In this document: piece by piece, positions 59,100 through 64,000 of the stretch | Layout of the letters: each line of letters starts with the position of its first letter | Position numbering within the stretch: position 1 is the first letter of the stretch | Origin: DATEOR01 sp046733475 | GTDB lineage: Bacteria > Actinomycetota > Thermoleophilia > Gaiellales > Gaiellaceae | DNA length: 64,000 nt | Direction of reading: 5' to 3' | Assembly: GCA_046733475.1 (NCBI GenBank) | Contig: JBKPPF010000001.1 | Location: 1 to 64,000, forward strand | Notes under the pieces: model-generated | What the model was told of the DNA's origin: nothing | What the model saw: the letters and a program-made list of their open reading frames with translations, nothing else | Database searches by the model: none | Made by a program: the position numbers and the translations under genes

Positions 59100-59689
59100 G
59101 GGTCTCCGTACATGTGGTACCCCAGCGCCTCCCAGAAGCCCGGCTCGTCGTGGTCCGCCAGGCCGAGCCCGCGCACCCACTTCGCGCTCTTCCAGAAATA
59201 GAGGTGGGGGACGAGCAGACGAGCGGGTCCGCCGTGCTCGGGATCGAGCGGCTCGTCGTCGTAGCCGAATGCGACCCAGGCCTTGCCGTCGCTCACGTCT
59301 TCGAGCGGCAGGTTCGTCGTGTAGCCACCGTCACAGAACGCGATGACGTAGGCGGCGTCGTGCTCGACCTGAGCGAGCAGCGTGTCCACGGACACCCCTT
59401 CCCAGACCGTGTCGAGCTTCGACCACTTCGTGACGCAGTGGATGTCCTTCGTCATCGTCTCGCTCGGAAGCCCGCGGAACTCCTCCCACGTCCACGTTTT
59501 CGGCTCGGCCACCTCGCCGGTGATGGTGAAGGTCCACTCCTCGAGCGGCGTCTGCGGCGTCGGGCCCGCCGACAGCACGGGGAAATCGTCGACCAGGTAC
59601 TGGCCGGGAGGGACCCGGCCGGAGTCCCCTTCCTCCCGGCGGCGGCCCTGGAACCCGCGCGACACGAAGCTCACGCGTGCATTCAACAC
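59069..59689 (-). CDS. Sulfite-oxidase-like molybdopterin oxidoreductase
   Basis: The protein of about 206 residues has the molybdopterin domain of the sulfite oxidase/MsrP family: WTFTITGEVAEPKTWTWEEF, the Mo-ligand Cys85 in KDIHCVTKWSKLD, YTTNLPLEDV and GGPARLLVPHLYFWKSAKWV. There is no heme domain or Tat signal, so it looks cytosolic. Members of this short class are often paired with the reductase and DUF6510, as here. The substrate is not known. The start is uncertain, with several GTG/TTG codons near 59689. Confidence 0.9.
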   Translation of the reverse strand: MLNARVSFVSRGFQGRRREEGDSGRVPPGQYLVDDFPVLSAGPTPQTPLEEWTFTITGEVAEPKTWTWEEFRGLPSETMTKDIHCVTKWSKLDTVWEGVSVDTLLAQVEHDAAYVIAFCDGGYTTNLPLEDVSDGKAWVAFGYDDEPLDPEHGGPARLLVPHLYFWKSAKWVRGLGLADHDEPGFWEALGYHMYGDPWREQRYWGD

Positions 59690-59798
59690 CCCCGCGGCTC
59701 CGGGCGAAAGGGAATTCAGAATCCGTTAACAGCCTGGTCACACGAGCGCAAGGAGGTCCGGGAAGCGTGTTCCTCGACTACGACCAGGAGGGAGCACC

Positions 59799-60242
59799 AT
59801 GAAGAGGAAACTTGCGCTTGCCGGCTTCGCCGCATGCCTCGCGGCGTTCTTTTCGGCCGGGGCGTTCGCCGCGGGCCCGCCCGCCCCGTCCTTCTATGTG
59901 GACGGAACGCTCTACAGCACGGTCGGCACGCCCACCGACTTCACGAAGACGGGCGCACCGGCGTCGAGCTTCGACACGATCTACCAGTTCTTCGGAGCCC
60001 AAACGTACAACGTCGCCACCGCTGCGCCTGGGGACCCGGGCTTCAACGGCGGCCGCTGGCGTGTGATCGGCGTGTCGTTCGCCGACTACGACGTTGCCCT
60101 CGCGGCACACGACGCGAACGGCAGCGGCGACTTCGACACCACCGCCGAGGTGCAGGCGGCCCTGGCCGACGGAAGTGCAGTCAGCCTCGGCGTCGTCAAG
60201 TCGTTCGAATGTCCCGTGATCCGGATGCCCGGGAACAACTAG
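59799..60242 (+). CDS. Secreted protein of unknown function
   Basis: The 147-residue protein has a clear Sec signal (KRKLALAGFAACLAAFFSAG, cleavage near AFA-AG). The mature part has YVDGTLYSTVGTPTDFTKTG, QTYNVATAAPGDPGFNGGRW and AAHDANGSGDFDTTAEVQAA (an Asp-rich DANGSGDFD loop that could bind calcium), ending CPVIRMPGNN. No family is recognised. ATG 59799 has the ribosome binding site GGAGGGAG. It lies just upstream of a two-component system but is probably separate. Confidence 0.7.
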   Translation: MKRKLALAGFAACLAAFFSAGAFAAGPPAPSFYVDGTLYSTVGTPTDFTKTGAPASSFDTIYQFFGAQTYNVATAAPGDPGFNGGRWRVIGVSFADYDVALAAHDANGSGDFDTTAEVQAALADGSAVSLGVVKSFECPVIRMPGNN

Positions 60243-60289
60243 CGCAGCAGGCTTTCGTCACGGCCTGTTCGACGGCACACTGACAGGAG

Positions 60290-60967
60290 ATGGAAACCGT
60301 TCTGGTCGTCGACGACGAACCGACGCTTCGCGAAGTCGTCGTCCGTTACCTCGAGCGGGCGGGCTACCGTGCGCTCGAGGCGGGCGACGGCGACGAGGCC
60401 GAGGTGCTGCTGCGAAACCAACCGCCGGACCTCGTCATCCTGGACCTGATGTTGCCGGGAACCGATGGGCTCGAGCTTTGCCGGCGGATCCGTGAAGACT
60501 CGGCCCTCCCGGTGATCATGCTGACAGCGCGCGGGGAGGAGGCAGACCGGATCGTCGGGCTGGAGCTCGGCGCCGACGACTATGTGACGAAGCCCTTCTC
60601 GCCGCGCGAGCTCGTCGCGCGTGTGCGAACGGTGCTGCGCCGGACGTACGGACCGGTCGAGGCGCGCGACCGCATCCAGCACGGCGACTTGACCCTCGAC
60701 TCGGAGACGCGGGATGTCCGCAAGTCAGGGCGCCTCGTCTCACTGACCGCCCGGGAGTTCGATCTCCTCTGGTTTCTCGCCTCGCATCCGCGGCGGGTGT
60801 TTTCGCGGGAGCACCTCATGAGCCGTGTCTGGGGTTACGAGCCCGCATACGACACGGGGACCGTGACCGTTCACATCCGCCGTCTGCGCGCGAAGATCGA
60901 GGACGACGCCGCCCGGCCTCGTCACATCGAGACGGTCTGGGGCGTCGGCTACAGGTTCTCGCCGTGA
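60290..60967 (+). CDS. OmpR/PhoB-type response regulator
   Basis: The 225-residue protein has a receiver (VLVVDDEPTLREVVVRYLER, phospho-acceptor Asp52 in LVILDLMLPGTDG, Lys in DYVTKPFSPRELVARV) and a winged-helix DNA-binding domain (LTAREFDLLWFLASHPRRVF, TVTVHIRRLRAKIEDD). It is followed with a 4-bp overlap by its kinase and then by a CcdA-thioredoxin gene, which suggests control of envelope redox or metal stress. Confidence 0.94.
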   Translation: METVLVVDDEPTLREVVVRYLERAGYRALEAGDGDEAEVLLRNQPPDLVILDLMLPGTDGLELCRRIREDSALPVIMLTARGEEADRIVGLELGADDYVTKPFSPRELVARVRTVLRRTYGPVEARDRIQHGDLTLDSETRDVRKSGRLVSLTAREFDLLWFLASHPRRVFSREHLMSRVWGYEPAYDTGTVTVHIRRLRAKIEDDAARPRHIETVWGVGYRFSP

Positions 60968-62037
60968 TCGAGCTCGCCCTCGTCGTCGCCACGGCGACGT
61001 TCGCCGTGGGCGCGCTCGTCGCCCTCGGCATCTCGCGTCTGCGTACCGTCCACGCCCGCCTGCTCGGGCTCGCGCTCCTGTGCGTCGTGCTTCCGCTCGC
61101 GGCCGTTCTCCTGTCGGGCGTGGCGATGTTCCACATGGGAGCCGACGTCGTCGTCCTGGCCGTCGCGGGTGCGTCCTCGCTCGTCGCCGTAGGCGCCGCC
61201 TTGCTCATCACCCGCTCGATCACGATTCCGCTCGACCGCCTCCGTGCCGCCTCTTCGGCGCTCGCGGGCGGCGACTTTGCGCCGATGGCGGCCGGCGCGG
61301 GGCCCGACGAGCTCGTCGAGGTCGGCCTCGCCTTCGACGAGATGGCGCGAAAGCTCGAGGAGCTCTTCGACGCACGAAGACAGTTGATCGCGTGGGCGAG
61401 CCACGACCTGCGAACCCCGCTCGCCTCGCTGCAGGCGATGCTCGAGGCGGTCGAGGACGGGGTCGTCCCCGCCGAGCACTACCTCCCGGCCATGCGCGAC
61501 CAGGTTCGGACGCTCGGGCGGCTCGTGGACGATCTCTTCGAGCTCGCGCAAATCGACTCGGGTGCGCTCACGCTCGAGCTCGAGGAGGCGCCGGTGGCCG
61601 ATCTCGTGCGGACGTGCGTCCGCGGCCTCGAGGCCGAAGCCAGGGCACGACACGTCGATCTCACCGCCCGCCTTGACGGCAACCTCCCCGCGGTGCACGC
61701 CGCTCCCGATCAGGTGCAGCGTGTCCTGCAGAACCTGCTCACGAACGCCCTCCGGCACACGCCCTCGGACGGCGCGGTTGCGGTCGTAGTCCGCGCGGGG
61801 GACCGCGAGGTGACGATCGCGGTGGAGGACAACGGCGAGGGTCTGTCCGCCGGAGCCGAGCGGCGGATGTTCGAGCGCTTCTGGCAAGGCGATTCAGCGC
61901 GGGCAGCTCCGCGAAGCGGCGCGGGGCTCGGGCTCGCGATCGCCCGCGGCCTCGTCGAGGCCCAAGGTGGCCATATCTGGGCCGAGAACCGCCCGGGGGG
62001 CGGGGCTCGCATCGCCTTCACGCTGCCGCGGGCGTAA
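60964..62037 (+). CDS. HAMP-domain sensor histidine kinase
   Basis: The 357-residue protein has two N-terminal helices (about 1-25 and 35-82) with almost no extracellular loop, a HAMP domain (85-135), HisKA with His147 in ASHDLRTPLASLQAMLEAVE, and HATPase (NLLTNALRHTPSDG, VEDNGEGLS, SGAGLGLAIARGLVEAQGGH). It is partner of the regulator before it (GTGA overlap). The lack of a periplasmic domain suggests membrane- or cytosol-side sensing. Confidence 0.93.
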   Translation: MIELALVVATATFAVGALVALGISRLRTVHARLLGLALLCVVLPLAAVLLSGVAMFHMGADVVVLAVAGASSLVAVGAALLITRSITIPLDRLRAASSALAGGDFAPMAAGAGPDELVEVGLAFDEMARKLEELFDARRQLIAWASHDLRTPLASLQAMLEAVEDGVVPAEHYLPAMRDQVRTLGRLVDDLFELAQIDSGALTLELEEAPVADLVRTCVRGLEAEARARHVDLTARLDGNLPAVHAAPDQVQRVLQNLLTNALRHTPSDGAVAVVVRAGDREVTIAVEDNGEGLSAGAERRMFERFWQGDSARAAPRSGAGLGLAIARGLVEAQGGHIWAENRPGGGARIAFTLPRA

Positions 62038-62071
62038 GGAAGCGTTCAGATCCCGGGTCTACGATCAGGGC

Positions 62072-63712
62072 GTGGGCCTGCTCATCGGAGTCGCGTTCGT
62101 CGCGGGAATCGTCACCGCGATCTCGCCGTGCGTCCTGCCGGTCTTGCCGATCGTCTTCGCGGGTGGGGCCACCGGCGACAGGCGGCGGCCGTATGCCATC
62201 GTCGCCGGGCTCGTCTGGAGCTTCACGCTCTTCACCCTGGTTGCGACCGCGCTTCTCTCGGCGCTCGGCCTGCCGGACGATCTGCTCCGTAACGTCGCCA
62301 TCGGAGTCGTCTTGCTCGTCGGGCTCTCGCTGCTCTGGCCGAGGCTCGGCGCGATCGTCGAGCGGCCGTTCCAGGCACTCGGGCGCCGCAACCCCGGAGG
62401 CATGGGAGGCGGCTTTCTCCTCGGCGTCAGCCTCGGCCTCCTCTTCACGCCCTGCGCGGGACCTGTGATCGCGGCCGTCGCCGTGCTCGCTGCAACGCAG
62501 CGGTTCTCGATCCAGGGCGTCTTCGTCACGCTCGCGTACGCGCTCGGCGCGGGCCTCGTGCTGCTACTCATCGCGATCGCAGCGCAGCGCGGGATGACCC
62601 TCCGTTCCGTGCGCGCACGGGCGCCGCGGATCCGGCAGGCGCTAGGGGGGCTCGTCGTGGCCGTCGCCATCTTCATGGCCCTCGGCCTCGACACGAAGCT
62701 CGCCGCGCACGTCCCCGGCTATACCAAAGCGCTACAAGGACTCGAGGAGAGCGCGGCCGCTCAGGACCGCATCGACTCCCTTCTGGCCGGCGAGAACCAC
62801 ATCCAGGCGAGCAAGCTGCAGGACTACGGCCAGGCGCCCGAGTTCCAGGGAATCTCGCAGTGGCTGAACTCGAAGCCGCTCACACTCGCCTCGCTCCGCG
62901 GCAAGGTCGTCCTGATCGACTTCTGGACGTACTCCTGCGTCAACTGCATCCGGACGCTGCCGTACGTGAAGCGCTGGTACGAGACGTACCGCGACGCGGG
63001 CCTGGTCGTCGTCGGGGTGCATACTCCGGAATTCGCGTTCGAGCACGTTCCCGTCAACGTCGAGAGTGCCGTGAGCTCGTTCGGAATCGACTATCCGGTC
63101 GCGCTCGACAACGACTTCGGGACCTGGACCGCGTGGGGCAACCGCTACTGGCCGGCCGAGTACTACGTCGACCGGCGGGGCCACGTCCGCTATGCACATT
63201 TCGGCGAGGGCGACTACGCGGAGACCGAGAAGGTCATTCGCACGCTGCTCGCGGAGAAGAACCTACCGGCGCCGGTCTCGGGCTCGATCTCCGACAAGAC
63301 GCCGCAAGGCCTGCTGACGCCGGAGACCTACCTGGGCACCGACCGACTCTCGAGTCTCGTCGGCTCGCCCGTGGTCGAGGGGCGCGAGGCGACGTACACG
63401 ATCCCGAAGGACGTTCCGCTGAACGACGTCGCCTACGGGGGCCGCTGGCTCGTCGAGCGCGAGCGGATCGTCGCGGGCGAAGGCGCACGGCTGCGCCTGG
63501 CTTACCACGCGCGTAACGTCTATCTCGTTCTCGGCAAGGGGGAAGCCGACGGCTTGGTCGAGGTCGCCGTCGACGGCGAGCACGTCAAGACCGTGACGGT
63601 CACGGGCGACCGGCTCTACACCCTCGTAGCGCTTTCCGGGCCCGCCGCCGACCACACGCTCGACCTCTCCTTTTCTCCGGGCACCGAGGCTTACGCTTTC
63701 ACGTTCGGCTAG
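62072..63712 (+). CDS. CcdA-thioredoxin fusion (DipZ-like thiol-disulfide carrier)
   Basis: The 546-residue protein joins a CcdA/DsbD membrane domain (Cys20 in ISPCVLPVLP, Cys128 in FTPCAGPVIA), a linker, an extracytoplasmic thioredoxin-like domain with YSCVNC (Cys289, Cys292; about 260-420) and a C-terminal beta-sandwich (about 430-546), as in mycobacterial DipZ. It moves reducing power from cytosol to cell wall for cytochrome c or protein thiols. GTG 62072 follows TACGAT by 6 nt, a probable leaderless start. It may be under the preceding two-component system. Confidence 0.92.
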   Translation: MGLLIGVAFVAGIVTAISPCVLPVLPIVFAGGATGDRRRPYAIVAGLVWSFTLFTLVATALLSALGLPDDLLRNVAIGVVLLVGLSLLWPRLGAIVERPFQALGRRNPGGMGGGFLLGVSLGLLFTPCAGPVIAAVAVLAATQRFSIQGVFVTLAYALGAGLVLLLIAIAAQRGMTLRSVRARAPRIRQALGGLVVAVAIFMALGLDTKLAAHVPGYTKALQGLEESAAAQDRIDSLLAGENHIQASKLQDYGQAPEFQGISQWLNSKPLTLASLRGKVVLIDFWTYSCVNCIRTLPYVKRWYETYRDAGLVVVGVHTPEFAFEHVPVNVESAVSSFGIDYPVALDNDFGTWTAWGNRYWPAEYYVDRRGHVRYAHFGEGDYAETEKVIRTLLAEKNLPAPVSGSISDKTPQGLLTPETYLGTDRLSSLVGSPVVEGREATYTIPKDVPLNDVAYGGRWLVERERIVAGEGARLRLAYHARNVYLVLGKGEADGLVEVAVDGEHVKTVTVTGDRLYTLVALSGPAADHTLDLSFSPGTEAYAFTFG

Positions 63713-63777
63713 AGCTACCCCCGTTCGGGGGAAGATGCCGGCAGCGCGCGCGCCGAAGCTCACTAGAGGCACGCGAG

Positions 63778-64000
63778 ATGTTGAGGATCCTCGTTTATGT
63801 CGCCGCCCTGGTCGCGCTCTTCGCCGGCGCGATCATGTACGGCGGGAACGCGATCGGCGCGTGGGACCCGCTTCCACCTGCGCCGACGCCGCCGCCTGCC
63901 GTCAAGCTGGCGAAGGCGAAGCCGAAGGACAAGCCCGCCTCCTCCAAGCACTCAGCGCCGGCGACGGCCCCGCTCCTCACGGCCGCCGAGAAGCTCTGGG
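63778..64000 (+). CDS. Secreted or membrane-anchored Pro/Lys-rich protein, partial
   Basis: The gene runs off the right edge, leaving 74 codons. An N-terminal helix (LRILVYVAALVALFAGAIMY) is followed by DPLPPAPTPPPAVKLAKAKP, then KDKPASSKHSAPATAPLLTA and EKLW. This looks like a wall-spanning linker before a catalytic or binding domain not seen here. Upstream, CCCCGTTCGGGG forms a small hairpin after the CcdA gene. Confidence 0.6.
   Translation, partial: MLRILVYVAALVALFAGAIMYGGNAIGAWDPLPPAPTPPPAVKLAKAKPKDKPASSKHSAPATAPLLTAAEKLW

Overview
The window is GC-rich chromosomal DNA of an actinobacterium. WhiA, a class II FBPase (GlpX), HemQ, a DisA-type cyclase, an M48 protease and many actinobacterial families of unknown function (DUF2630, DUF3467, DUF5996, DUF6325, DUF6510, probably DUF7144) suggest a deep-branching class such as Thermoleophilia. 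That placement is inference. Many genes start with GTG. Many have a TANNNT hexamer 6-9 nt before the start codon and no ribosome binding site, which suggests leaderless transcripts.

Layout. 0-4 kb is a low-density stretch of decayed genes (frameshifted HNH nuclease, peroxiredoxin fragment, unidentified coiled-coil gene) with one secreted and two membrane proteins. 4-10.4 kb holds a repeat-rich surface protein, hemQ, a diadenylate cyclase, uvrC and pruA. 10.9-16.8 kb is ogt-whiA-gap-pgk-tpiA-gpmI, a glycolytic operon led by whiA. 16.8-24.2 kb has an ECF sigma factor, a phosphoesterase, an M48 protease, DUF3467, argS, glpX, a lipoprotein hydrolase and class I aldolase. 24.3-28.2 kb has an orphan Flp pilin too short for routine gene calling, tRNA-Gly(CCC), decayed fragments, mreB and a divergent NlpC/P60 hydrolase. 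28.3-34.9 kb has DoxX, an AraC regulator with a solute-binding lipoprotein, and a DHA2 exporter with its HxlR regulator.

35-47.7 kb is the most distinctive part. It is rich in small membrane proteins: three DUF7144-type paralogues, AI-2E permease, holin-4-like, YihY and three SHOCT proteins. Two repeated non-coding elements run through it. One is a 44-bp sequence present three times and identical each time. Read on the minus strand it has a TTGACA/-10 promoter, begins at the predicted transcription start, folds into a 14-bp hairpin and ends in TTTT, so it looks like a tiny RNA gene. The other is the palindrome TTCACCCGGGTGAA (one copy slightly degenerate), found upstream of three gene groups and probably an operator or activator site.

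47.8-64 kb has a sensor kinase/NarL regulator/MalT-like regulator operon, an ABC-2 exporter, and a second AraC plus solute-binding cassette. That cassette has exactly the same overall length (2691 bp) as the first. Then come a PRC-barrel protein, a cyclase, a molybdopterin oxidoreductase/ferredoxin reductase/DUF6510 operon, an OmpR-type two-component system followed by a CcdA-thioredoxin fusion, and a partial secreted protein at the right edge.
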